Shown in pieces: positions 46,065-54,530 of a DNA stretch of 64,000 nucleotides; the stretch's first letter is position 1, and each line of letters starts with the position of its first letter. The notes beneath the pieces are model-generated. The model saw only the letters and a program-made list of their open reading frames with translations, was not told where the DNA came from and searched no databases. The stretch is taken from NCBI RefSeq assembly GCF_900182645.1, contig NZ_FXTA01000001.1, forward strand, positions 1,240,001-1,304,000, read 5' to 3'. The translations under genes were made by a program, and so were the position numbers. Source of the stretch: Flavobacterium resistens (GTDB lineage: Bacteria > Bacteroidota > Bacteroidia > Flavobacteriales > Flavobacteriaceae).

Positions 46065-47297
46065 ATGCACATATATAAAACAAATAAAACTGTTTCGATT
46101 TCAAAAATTATTTTGACATCCTTATTGCTTTTAATTGGTTTAAACGGAATGGCGCAGCTCGAAAAAGAAAAAGACACTACTAAACTGATTAATGTAAGCT
46201 ACGGAAGTAAAGGAATTGAATTAAGAACCCGAGACAATAAATTTCTTTTCCAATTACAAAGTAGGCTCCAATTCCGATTTTCTACTCCCAATGATACAGA
46301 TCCTCTAACTTATGATGATTACAGTCAGGAAGCAAAAACAACTTTTAAAATCAACAGAGCCCGATTAAAAGTCGGAGGACACGCTTTTCATCCTTGGCTG
46401 AAATATTATTGGGAATACGAACTCAGCCAGTCTAATTTATTAGATTTTAGACTGATGGTTGAAAAATGGGAATGGCTTAGTTTTAAAGCCGGCCAATGGA
46501 AAGTAGAATATACAAGAGAACGTTTTATAAGCAGCGGTGAACAACAAACAGTTGACCGATCTTTAATAAACCGCCCTTTTACTGCTGACAGGCAAATGGG
46601 AGTCGAAATTTATGGGCATCTTAAAGGTGCCGGAATTGCCGATTTTAATTATTGGGCAGCCGCACTTACAGGAACTGGACGAGGAAATACAGCAAATGAC
46701 GATGGAAATTTGATGTATTTTGGTCGTGCACAATGGAATTTCTTAGGAAGATTTCTTGATTTTGAAGGCAGTGATTTAGAATTTCACGAAAAGCCAACTC
46801 CAATTATTGCAATCTCAGGTTTAACAAACCGAAGCCCATATACCCGATTTTCACAATCAGGCGGAGGCTCTTTAGAAGGTTTTGAAAATGGTGCGCCAGG
46901 TCAATACCGAGTTAATCAATGGAATCTAGAAAGTGTTTTTATGTATCGAGGTTTTTCTTGGCAAAGCGAACTACACACAAAAGACATCATAGATAAATTA
47001 AATTTTGACAAGACTACCACATTAAGAGGCTATTATGTACAGGCAGGCTATTTCTTTAGCAATGCTTTTGAATGGTGGCCAAAAAAATTAGAAATGGCAG
47101 CCAGACATGCTGGATATCGTCCTGATGATTCAATCAAACAAAACTCACAGGAAGAAACAACTATTGCATTTAACTGGTTTTTTAATGGTCATAAAAACAA
47201 ACTGACTTCAGAAGTTAGTTATTTCAGTTTTCAGGATAAAACATTGCCTTTAGAACAAGGCTGGAGGTTTAGAATTCAATGGGATATTTCATTATAA
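46065..47297 (+). CDS. OprO/OprP-like porin
   Basis: A 410-residue outer-membrane protein with signal peptide. Features of the phosphate-selective porin O/P family are an early GIELRTRDNKFLFQLQSRLQ strand, KINRARLKVGGHAFHPWLKYYWEYEL, and FKAGQWKVEYTRERFISS (typical GQ.K.PF segment, here altered). Its terminal strand ends RFRIQWDISL with aromatic residues. It may admit sulfate esters or the released sulfate; family members elsewhere carry anions, so the substrate here is an inference. Confidence 0.85.
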   Translation: MHIYKTNKTVSISKIILTSLLLLIGLNGMAQLEKEKDTTKLINVSYGSKGIELRTRDNKFLFQLQSRLQFRFSTPNDTDPLTYDDYSQEAKTTFKINRARLKVGGHAFHPWLKYYWEYELSQSNLLDFRLMVEKWEWLSFKAGQWKVEYTRERFISSGEQQTVDRSLINRPFTADRQMGVEIYGHLKGAGIADFNYWAAALTGTGRGNTANDDGNLMYFGRAQWNFLGRFLDFEGSDLEFHEKPTPIIAISGLTNRSPYTRFSQSGGGSLEGFENGAPGQYRVNQWNLESVFMYRGFSWQSELHTKDIIDKLNFDKTTTLRGYYVQAGYFFSNAFEWWPKKLEMAARHAGYRPDDSIKQNSQEETTIAFNWFFNGHKNKLTSEVSYFSFQDKTLPLEQGWRFRIQWDISL

Positions 47298-47383
47298 CTG
47301 GCAAACTTGCTTAACTGAATTATAGTTAAATTTTAAAAGAGGAATCATTTTTTTAATAACTTTATGAAACTAAAACTCTGAAA

Positions 47384-48367
47384 ATGAAAAATATAACCAA
47401 AACAATAAGAAAAACGGTTTGTATACTTTTCGTGGGATCACTTTTTATGATTTCAATGGATGGTTTTGCACAGCGTGGCCGAGGTGGTTTTCACGGAGCT
47501 GGTGGTGGCGGTGGACAGACAAGACAAGCTAGGCCTACCAGAGAAGCAAGACCCGCTGCACAATCTAGACCTGCTATGACAAATAGACCTACTCATACCA
47601 CGCGCCCAGGAGCAAACAACGGAGGAACAAGAATTAACGGAGGAACTGCCAATAATTCAAATATCCGAAACAATAATGGCCATAATAGAAATTCCAATAA
47701 TACAAACAGAATAAACAATTCTGGCAACAGAAACACCAACATAAGTGGCAATACCGTAAACCGTAATAGAAACAATGTTAATATTAACGTCAACAATAGT
47801 ATTCATGTCCAAAACAACCGAAACACAGTAGTCAGACCAGGTCCGAGACCATATGTTCGTCCGCCTTATGTTTATGGAGGCTACAGATACAATTGCTATC
47901 ATCCCTATTATCCACGTCCATATCATCCTTTTTATTGGGGACCAGTTTGGCATCCATGGGGCTTTTTTGTGGCAACACTTGCAACTACAGCTATAATTGT
48001 TTCGGTTGAAAACCAAAAATATCATTATGACCAGGGAGTTTGGTACAGTTCTACGAATGGTGGCTACACTGCTGTTCCTGCACCAGTCGGAGGCACTGTT
48101 AATAATATCCCTAGCGGAGCAGAAACTGTAAATACAGGAACTGTAAACAATTACTATTACGGAGGAACTTACTATGAAAAAGATGGTGGCAAGTACACAG
48201 TAGTTGCACCAACTGCCGGAACAATTGTAGACAATTTACCTGAAGGTGGCGAAGAAGTTACTATTGGTGATGCTAAATATGTGAAATTTGGAGAAACATA
48301 TTATCAGCCCGTAAAAGTTGATGGCAAAGATAAATATGAAGTTGTTTCGGTTGAAAAAGAAAGTTAA
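47384..48367 (+). CDS. DUF6515-family secreted protein
   Basis: A 327-residue protein with a signal peptide (about 1-30), an Arg/Gly/Asn-rich low-complexity middle region (about 32-140), and a C-terminal part with YRYNCYHPYYPRPYHPFYWG followed by a short hydrophobic segment and repeated YY.kdGGkYtvVaPt.G-like beta units, the DUF6515 hallmark. It is likely exported to the envelope and follows the porin by 86 bases. Function unknown; the gene family is found near sulfatases and FGE genes. Confidence 0.8.
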   Translation: MKNITKTIRKTVCILFVGSLFMISMDGFAQRGRGGFHGAGGGGGQTRQARPTREARPAAQSRPAMTNRPTHTTRPGANNGGTRINGGTANNSNIRNNNGHNRNSNNTNRINNSGNRNTNISGNTVNRNRNNVNINVNNSIHVQNNRNTVVRPGPRPYVRPPYVYGGYRYNCYHPYYPRPYHPFYWGPVWHPWGFFVATLATTAIIVSVENQKYHYDQGVWYSSTNGGYTAVPAPVGGTVNNIPSGAETVNTGTVNNYYYGGTYYEKDGGKYTVVAPTAGTIVDNLPEGGEEVTIGDAKYVKFGETYYQPVKVDGKDKYEVVSVEKES

Positions 48368-48471
48368 AAACAAAATAGTCTATAAATTCTATAAAATAAA
48401 TAGACTATTATAATGTTATTTTTATAATTTTATCACCCAATTAACAACCACTATATATTAAAACTATTATA

Positions 48472-49611
48472 ATGAAAAATAAAACCTATTGGATATTTGC
48501 ACTGCTGACCATTTCAATTATTTCAATTGCTTATGGATACACCAAATTAACTGTTCCAAAAGAAGAAAAACCAACAGCAATGGATTGTGCAGAAACTCCA
48601 AGCACTACAGAAGCATCTGCCTTTAAACCAACTATTGAAAACAAAGACAAACCAGCTGGAAAAGCCCCAAAAGGAATGGTCTGGATTCCGGGTGGAGAAT
48701 TTTCTATGGGATCAAATGTTGAAGATGAAAGTTTATGCAGCATAAAAGGTGTCACAAAAGATGCCGCTCCAATTCATCGTGTTTATGTTGACGGATATTA
48801 CATGGACCAAACCGAAGTGACCAATGAAGAATATGAAAAATTTGTAAAAGCAACCGGATATGTAACAGTTGCTGAACAAAAACCCACTAAAGAAGAATTC
48901 CCGACTGCCAATGAAGAAGATTTAGTAACAGGATCAGTGATCTTTACTCCTACTCCTGCGGCCGTTAATTTAAACAACTTCCTGCAATGGTGGCGTTATG
49001 AACCAGGCACAGATTGGAAACATCCTGACGGCCCGCAAAGCACAATTAAAGGAAAAGAAAAATACCCTGTCGTACACATTGCATATGAAGATGCAGCCGC
49101 TTACGCAAAATGGGCGGGAAAAAGACTTCCAACTGAAGCCGAATGGGAATTTGCTGCCAGAGGCGGAAAAACAGGAAATCTTTATGCATGGGGAAATTCA
49201 TTAAAACCAAATGGAAAATTTCAGGCTAATATTTATCAAGGTCATTTTCCGATTAAAGATGGTGATACTGGCGAAGATGGCTTTAAAGGAATCGCCCCGA
49301 CCGGACAATATGCGCCAAATACTTACGGTTTATATGATATGGCTGGAAATGTTTGGGAATGGGTAAACGACTGGTACAGCGTTGACTATTATAAAACTTT
49401 GGCAGAAAACGGAGAAGTGGCAAAAAATCCGCAGGGACCTAGTGCTTATAATGATCCAAATGATCCTACTCAAATAAAAAAGGTACACCGTGGAGGCTCT
49501 TTCTTATGTACAGATCAATATTGCACAAGATATATGGTTGGAACCCGTGGAAAAGGTGAAGTTCGATCTGCAGCGAATCATCTTGGTTTTAGATGTGTTA
49601 AAAGCAAATAA
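48472..49611 (+). CDS. Formylglycine-generating enzyme (sulfatase-modifying factor)
   Basis: A 379-residue protein with an N-terminal signal/anchor segment and an FGE domain (about 65-379). It has [40 protein letters not shown], the [12 protein letters not shown] segment and [18 protein letters not shown]. The last holds C346 and C351, the counterparts of the paired catalytic cysteines of aerobic FGE. This argues for a true enzyme rather than one of the many degenerate FGE-like proteins. It acts on CxPxR sulfatases in the periplasm; the obvious client is the arylsulfatase at 42900-45341. A strong terminator follows. Confidence 0.92.
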   Translation: MKNKTYWIFALLTISIISIAYGYTKLTVPKEEKPTAMDCAETPSTTEASAFKPTIENKDKPAGKAPKGMVWIPGGEFSMGSNVEDESLCSIKGVTKDAAPIHRVYVDGYYMDQTEVTNEEYEKFVKATGYVTVAEQKPTKEEFPTANEEDLVTGSVIFTPTPAAVNLNNFLQWWRYEPGTDWKHPDGPQSTIKGKEKYPVVHIAYEDAAAYAKWAGKRLPTEAEWEFAARGGKTGNLYAWGNSLKPNGKFQANIYQGHFPIKDGDTGEDGFKGIAPTGQYAPNTYGLYDMAGNVWEWVNDWYSVDYYKTLAENGEVAKNPQGPSAYNDPNDPTQIKKVHRGGSFLCTDQYCTRYMVGTRGKGEVRSAANHLGFRCVKSK

Positions 49612-49623
49612 TTAAAATATTCG

Positions 49624-49657
49624 AAAAGAGATTTATAAATTTATAAATCTCTTTTTT
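49624..49657 (+). terminator. Terminator after the FGE gene
   Basis: AAAAGAGATTTATAAA pairs with TTTATAAATCTCTTTT with no unpaired loop beyond the stem centre, followed by more T residues. It ends the sulfatase-FGE run. Confidence 0.9.
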
Positions 49658-49706
49658 TATAGCTAATTGCGAATAAAATTTTAAAATCATACCATTGAAA
49701 AATTTC

Positions 49707-49714
49707 TATATTTG
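49707..49714 (+). promoter_or_regulatory. Putative -7 element (TATATTTG) of pepT
   Basis: TATATTTG lies 16 bases before the pepT ATG at 49731 and just after the FGE terminator, the expected position for a separate promoter. Confidence 0.5.
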
Positions 49715-49730
49715 CTAAAAAAACAAAAAA

Positions 49731-51002
49731 ATGCAACATATCATAGATCGTTTTATCAGTTATGTAACAATTGATACTGAATCAGATCCAAATTCTCATA
49801 CAACACCAAGTACAGAAAAACAGTGGAATCTTGCCAATAAATTAGTGGAAGAGTTAAAAGCAATTGGCTTACAAGATGTTACAATTAACGATAAAGCCTA
49901 TATCATGGCTACTTTACCTAGTAATGTTGAACATGAAGTTCCAACAATTGGTTTTGTTTCTCATTTTGATACTTCGCCAGATTTTAGCGGAGCAAATGTT
50001 AAACCTCAAATTATTGAGAATTACGACGGAAAAGATATTGTTTTGAATGCCGAAAAAAATATCATTTTATCTCCAAATTATTTCAAAGATTTACTTCAAT
50101 ACAAAGGCCAAACTATCATTACAACTGACGGAACAACTTTGTTAGGCGCAGATGATAAAGCCGGAATTACAGAAATCGTTTCGGCAATGGAATATCTTAT
50201 TCAACATCCGGAAATCAAACACGGAAAAATAAGAATTGGATTTACCCCTGATGAAGAAATTGGTCGTGGTGCACATTATTTTGATGTTGAAAAATTTGGT
50301 GCCCAATGGGCCTACACAATGGATGGAAGCCAAATTGGAGAATTAGAATACGAAAATTTCAATGCTGCCGGAGCTAAAATTACCTTCAAAGGAAAAAGCG
50401 TTCACCCAGGATATGCAAAAGGAAAAATGATCAACTCTATGCTTTTGGCTAATGATTTCATCAATGAACTTCCGAAAGGAGAAACACCTCAGGAAACGAA
50501 AGGTTACGAAGGTTTTTTCCATGTGCATCACATCAAAGGAAACATTGAAGAAACTGTTTTAGAATTGATTATTCGTGATCACAACAAAAAGAAATTCGAG
50601 AAAAGAAAAGAACTTATTTTTAAGATCGCGAAAAGCTTCAATAAAAAATATGCTAAAAAATTCGGTGAAGATATTGTTGTTGCTCAAGTAAAAGATCAAT
50701 ATTACAATATGAAAGAAAAGGTTTTACCTGTAAAACATATTGTTGATATTGCCGAAAAAGCAATGCGCGAATTAAACATCAAACCAATCATCAAACCAAT
50801 TCGTGGCGGAACTGACGGATCGCAATTATCCTTTATGGGATTACCTTGTCCGAATATCTTTGCTGGCGGGCACAATTTCCATGGAAAATACGAATATGTT
50901 CCTGCAGAAAGCATTCAGAAAGCAACAGAAGTAATTGTGAAAATTGCAGAGTTGACTGCTATTCCGGGAATTTTTGATGCAACAGAAAAATCTAAAAAAT
51001 AA
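49731..51002 (+). CDS. pepT: Peptidase T (tripeptide aminopeptidase)
   Basis: A 423-residue zinc exopeptidase of the M20B family. The metal-binding motifs are HFDTSPD near residue 82, [10 protein letters not shown] near 142 (bridging Asp), DEEIGRG near 177 and GGTDGS near 361; H.FHGKYE near 386 completes the site. It removes N-terminal residues from tripeptides. It has standard length, and the next gene starts five bases later. Confidence 0.95.
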   Translation: MQHIIDRFISYVTIDTESDPNSHTTPSTEKQWNLANKLVEELKAIGLQDVTINDKAYIMATLPSNVEHEVPTIGFVSHFDTSPDFSGANVKPQIIENYDGKDIVLNAEKNIILSPNYFKDLLQYKGQTIITTDGTTLLGADDKAGITEIVSAMEYLIQHPEIKHGKIRIGFTPDEEIGRGAHYFDVEKFGAQWAYTMDGSQIGELEYENFNAAGAKITFKGKSVHPGYAKGKMINSMLLANDFINELPKGETPQETKGYEGFFHVHHIKGNIEETVLELIIRDHNKKKFEKRKELIFKIAKSFNKKYAKKFGEDIVVAQVKDQYYNMKEKVLPVKHIVDIAEKAMRELNIKPIIKPIRGGTDGSQLSFMGLPCPNIFAGGHNFHGKYEYVPAESIQKATEVIVKIAELTAIPGIFDATEKSKK

Positions 51003-51007
51003 AATAA

Positions 51008-51595
51008 TTGGAAGCCAAATCTGAAAATAAAGGCATGTGGAAATATGGCAGTCAATGGGAAGAAGAATTACTCCTACTTAAAGCCATTATCGATAAAACT
51101 GAACTGACAGAAACCATAAAATGGGGTGGTACTGTTTATGTTTACGACAAAAAAAACGTTGTTGGAATTGGCGGATTTAAAGATTATTTTGCTTTATGGT
51201 TTTTTAATGGCGTTTTCTTAAAAGATGAGAAAAAGAAATTAATTAACGCTCAAGAAGAAGTCACAAAGTCATTGCGACAATGGCGTTTTGCTTCTAAAGA
51301 TGAAATCAACGAAAAAGTGATTTTAGAATACATTAAAGAAGCAATTGAAAACGAGAAACAAGGAAAAGTCATTAAACCTTCTAAAAAAGAAGCCATCGTA
51401 TCTGAGCTTTTAAATAAGGAAATGACTCAGAATCCAGCTTTAAAGGAAGCTTTTGAAAAATTCTCTCCTTATAAACAATATGAGTTTTTAGAATATATTG
51501 AAACCGCAAAACAGGAAAAAACTAAAATTTCGCGAATAGAAAAAGTACTTCCGATGATTTTAGCAAATGTTGGGCTGAATGATAAATACAGGTAA
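51008..51595 (+). CDS. YdeI/OmpD-associated family protein (DUF1801-like)
   Basis: A 195-residue cytoplasmic protein with the DUF1801-type segment TETIKWGGTVYVYDKKNVVGIGGFKD and a C-terminal YdeI-like region (LKEAFEKFSPYKQYEFLEYIETAKQEKTKISRIEKVL). The start is uncertain: TTG at 51008, five bases after pepT, or ATG at 51035 giving 186 residues. Family members are associated with cationic peptide resistance in some bacteria, but the mechanism is unknown. Confidence 0.75.
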   Translation: MEAKSENKGMWKYGSQWEEELLLLKAIIDKTELTETIKWGGTVYVYDKKNVVGIGGFKDYFALWFFNGVFLKDEKKKLINAQEEVTKSLRQWRFASKDEINEKVILEYIKEAIENEKQGKVIKPSKKEAIVSELLNKEMTQNPALKEAFEKFSPYKQYEFLEYIETAKQEKTKISRIEKVLPMILANVGLNDKYR

Positions 51596-51649
51596 ATTAT
51601 CTGAAAATTCGAATATTTAAAATCCAAATTTCAAAACTATACGAGACTA

Positions 51650-51694
51650 AACCTTTGTCAAAGTTTAAAACTTTGACAAAGGTTTTCGCTTTTT
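51650..51694 (+). terminator. Terminator / REP-like hairpin after the YdeI-like gene
   Basis: AACCTTTGTCAAAGT at 51650-51664 pairs with ACTTTGACAAAGGTT at 51670-51684 in a perfect 15-bp stem with a five-base loop. A T-rich stretch follows after CGC. This stem looks like a dispersed flavobacterial hairpin element. Confidence 0.85.
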
Positions 51695-51706
51695 TGTTGT
51701 TCAACA

Positions 51707-51743
51707 AAAAATCCCAAACTTCATTAAGAAATTTGGGATTTTT
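51707..51743 (-). terminator. Terminator after yajC
   Basis: AAAAATCCCAAA (51707-51718) pairs with TTTGGGATTTTT (51732-51743). On the minus strand the stem is followed by T residues, so it can end the yajC transcript; the T-run on the plus strand makes it usable both ways. Confidence 0.85.
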
Positions 51744-51767
51744 AAATTGAAAATTCTAAAAAAAAAA

Positions 51768-52043
51768 TTAAGCTTTTTTATTCAAAGTAGCACTCAATTC
51801 TAAAGAAATAGCTGAACGCTCTAATTTTAATTTTCCAGACATTGTTTCGATTACAACTGTAGTTTCTGCAAGCTCAACAACTTTACCGTGAAAACCACTT
51901 TTTGTAATTATTTTATCACCTACTTTTAGGTTGCTTTCAAATTCTTTTTCATTTTTAGCTCTTTTTTGTTGTGGTCTAATCATGAAGAAATAGATTACCA
52001 CGAACATTAAAAGAAAAGGTGCAAATTGACTTAATTGTCCCAT
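51768..52043 (-). CDS. yajC: Preprotein translocase subunit YajC
   Basis: A 91-residue protein with a single N-terminal membrane helix (FLLMFVVIYFFMIRPQQKR) and a small cytoplasmic beta domain (GDKIITKSGFHGKVVEL), as in YajC. It associates with SecDF-YidC at the inner membrane. It is on the minus strand, 71 bases downstream of nusB; the nusB-yajC order is usual in this group. Confidence 0.95.
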   Translation of the reverse strand: MGQLSQFAPFLLMFVVIYFFMIRPQQKRAKNEKEFESNLKVGDKIITKSGFHGKVVELAETTVVIETMSGKLKLERSAISLELSATLNKKA

Positions 52044-52114
52044 AGTTGTTTTTGATTTATATTAATGTTTTCTTATTGTAATTCGTCTTTTCTAAAATTG
52101 GAATTTTTCTAAAA

Positions 52115-53059
52115 TTACATCAAACCTCTTCCTACTTTCACCATTTTTTTATTGGCTTCAAGTTCTTTCACAAGATTATCTAAAATTCCGTTGATAAAAA
52201 TACTGCTTTTTGGTGTAGAATACTCTTTTGCAATTTCTAAATATTCGTTAAGAGTTACTTTCACTGGAATTGATGGGAATTTCAAAAATTCACAAATTGC
52301 CATTTTCAAGATAATAGTATCAATTTCTGCAATACGCTCACTATCCCAGTTTGGTGTTTTATCGTCGTATTCTTTCGCAAGAACTGCTTCATTTAAAACT
52401 GTACGTCTGAATAAATCCTTTGCAAAATCCTTATCTTCAACATCTTTGTACAATTTCGGAACTCTAAAAGCATCTGGATCTTCCGTTTTGATCGCTTTTA
52501 ATTGTTTGATGATATGCGTATTTACAACTGGAATATCATCAACCCAAGTCAATTTATCATCCTCTAAATACTCATATAATTTCTCATTCGGAACAATTAC
52601 ATTTTCGAACAAATCAATAATAAATTGTCTGTCTTCTTCAAACGTATTAACGTTGTTGCTCATGTATTTTTTATAGATATCACTTGCTTTGATATCATTT
52701 AAAAGCAAAATGATATAATCATCGTTTAAAGACCAATTGTTGATTTTACGAGTTTCTAAAGCAATACTAAGAGAGTTGCTTTCGGCAAGAAGTTGAAAAA
52801 TTTTGTTTTTAACAAACTTTTCATTTGGGTTACGTTCTGCTGCAGTTGCGAGGTGTTTTTTGCTTGATAAATGCAGGAATACTGATTCTTTTTTGCAAAT
52901 TTCAATTAATGAAGAAAGCATTATAAGATATAAGTCCTGAATATTATCTATGCTGTAAAAAAGAAATTTTTCTTCTTTTTCCATATTATCAGAACCGCTT
53001 TGATGCATTGCATAAATGGATTGCATTACTTTAACGCGTATGTGTCTTCTGTTTACCAC
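52115..53059 (-). CDS. nusB: Transcription antitermination factor NusB, long form
   Basis: A 314-residue protein, about twice the length of E. coli NusB. The first residues MVNRRHIRVKVMQSIYAMHQSG and the C-terminal region (IDTIILKMAICEFLKFPSIPVKVTLNEYLEIAKEY, ending in FINGILD) match NusB. The extra middle section is typical of Bacteroidetes. It binds boxA RNA with NusE/S10 to promote rRNA transcription. It lies upstream of yajC and 161 bases from the Leu dehydrogenase gene. Confidence 0.93.
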   Translation of the reverse strand: MVNRRHIRVKVMQSIYAMHQSGSDNMEKEEKFLFYSIDNIQDLYLIMLSSLIEICKKESVFLHLSSKKHLATAAERNPNEKFVKNKIFQLLAESNSLSIALETRKINNWSLNDDYIILLLNDIKASDIYKKYMSNNVNTFEEDRQFIIDLFENVIVPNEKLYEYLEDDKLTWVDDIPVVNTHIIKQLKAIKTEDPDAFRVPKLYKDVEDKDFAKDLFRRTVLNEAVLAKEYDDKTPNWDSERIAEIDTIILKMAICEFLKFPSIPVKVTLNEYLEIAKEYSTPKSSIFINGILDNLVKELEANKKMVKVGRGLM

Positions 53060-53088
53060 CTTGTAAGAACTTTTAAAAATTAGTCTGC

Positions 53089-53096
53089 AAAATTAA
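53089..53096 (-). promoter_or_regulatory. Putative -7 element (TAATTTTG) of nusB
   Basis: The minus strand reads TAATTTTG, matching TAnnTTTG, about 29 bases before the nusB start at 53059. Confidence 0.4.
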
Positions 53097-53135
53097 GAAT
53101 TTCAATTCTTATAATAAAATTAAATCGACAAAAAA

Positions 53136-53196
53136 AGTCTCAGTTTTCAGTCACAATTTTAAGATTTATCTAAAAATTGTGGCCGAGACTGAGACT
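53136..53196. terminator. Long hairpin downstream of the Leu dehydrogenase gene
   Basis: AGTCTCAGT (53136-53144) pairs with ACTGAGACT (53188-53196), and CACAATTTT further in pairs with AAAATTGTG. A run of A residues to the left gives a T-run on the minus strand, so this terminates the dehydrogenase transcript. Confidence 0.8.
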
Positions 53197-53220
53197 CTTC
53201 AACAATAAACTTTATTTTTA

Positions 53221-54327
53221 TTATTTTTTAGCGTTTTCAATTTTTCTCGCATCAATACGATTTTGAGCAATTGTAAGCGCTGCTTTATGAGTAGTAATAT
53301 TATTTTTAGCTGCAAAATCAATGATTTCCAGAGTTGTATTGTAAATATTCTCTGTTTTGCTCATAATCTCAGCTTTTCCGTAGTTTGCTAATTCAGCATA
53401 AACATTGATAATTCCACCAGCGTTGATCAAGAAATCTGGAGCGTATAAAATTCCTCTTTCCTGTAATCTTGCTCCGTGAACATTTTCATCAGCTAATTGA
53501 TTGTTTGCAGCACCAGCGATAACTTTAGCTTTAATTTTATCTACTGTATTATCATTAATGGTTGCTCCCATTGCACAAGGTGCATAGATATCAACATCTG
53601 CAGTATACAAATCTTCTCCTGTATAAATTGTTGCGTTGTATTTTGAAGCTACTTGATATAATTTTTCTTCGTTGATATCAGTAATTGTGACCTGTGCTCC
53701 TTCTTTAGTCAAATATTCAACTAGAGTTTCACCAACGTGTCCAATTCCCTGAACCAGAACTTTTTTGCCATCTAAAACATCAGAACCAAATTGGCTTTTT
53801 GCAGCTGCTTTCATTCCTAAGTAAACTCCGTAAGCTGTAACAGGCGAAGGATTTCCTGATCCGCCTCTTTCTTCAGAAATTCCAGTTACATAAGGTGTAA
53901 CATCTCTTACAGTGTCCATGTCTTTAGTTTCCATTCCAACATCTTCAGCCGTAATATATCTTCCGCTTAAAGAGTGAACAAATTCTCCAAACTTGCGCAT
54001 CAACTCAGGTGTTTTCTGTGTTTTAGCATCTCCAATAATAACCGCTTTACCTCCACCAATATTCAATCCGGTAATTGCAGATTTATAAGTCATTCCTCTT
54101 GAAAGACGTAAAACATCATTTAAAGCTTCCCATTCTGTGTTGTAATTCCACATTCTGGTGCCTCCTAAAGCTGGTCCCATAACCGAATTATGAATACCAA
54201 TAATTGCTTTTAAACCTGTATCTTTGTCATTGCAAAATACAATTTGTTCGTGATCATCAAAAGATAATTGACCAAAAACAGGATCCATTTTTTGAAGTTC
54301 CTTTCCAGTTGTGAAAGTTGCATCCAT
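53221..54327 (-). CDS. Leu/Phe/Val (branched-chain) amino acid dehydrogenase
   Basis: A 368-residue enzyme of the Glu/Leu/Phe/Val dehydrogenase family that deaminates a branched-chain or aromatic amino acid with NAD+. The catalytic Lys region reads MTYKSAITGLNIGGGKAVI near 85-100, followed by the NAD fold GIGHVGETLVEYL. Length fits the short leucine dehydrogenase group. It is probably monocistronic: a hairpin follows at 53136-53196 and the next upstream gene is divergent. Substrate preference is unproven. Confidence 0.9.
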   Translation of the reverse strand: MDATFTTGKELQKMDPVFGQLSFDDHEQIVFCNDKDTGLKAIIGIHNSVMGPALGGTRMWNYNTEWEALNDVLRLSRGMTYKSAITGLNIGGGKAVIIGDAKTQKTPELMRKFGEFVHSLSGRYITAEDVGMETKDMDTVRDVTPYVTGISEERGGSGNPSPVTAYGVYLGMKAAAKSQFGSDVLDGKKVLVQGIGHVGETLVEYLTKEGAQVTITDINEEKLYQVASKYNATIYTGEDLYTADVDIYAPCAMGATINDNTVDKIKAKVIAGAANNQLADENVHGARLQERGILYAPDFLINAGGIINVYAELANYGKAEIMSKTENIYNTTLEIIDFAAKNNITTHKAALTIAQNRIDARKIENAKK

Positions 54328-54530
54328 AGCGCTAGTATTAATTAGTTAAAATTATGAATTTGTCAAAAAGACTTCTCAAACATAATTAAAAAATACACAT
54401 GTGCTAATTTTTTATCTTTAAAATAACAATTTTACAATATAATTGTTTTGATTAAATCGTAATTTATTATAATTTTAATTAATAATAATTCATAATATTA
54501 AATCAATTCAATATCACATTTCTTAAAAAA

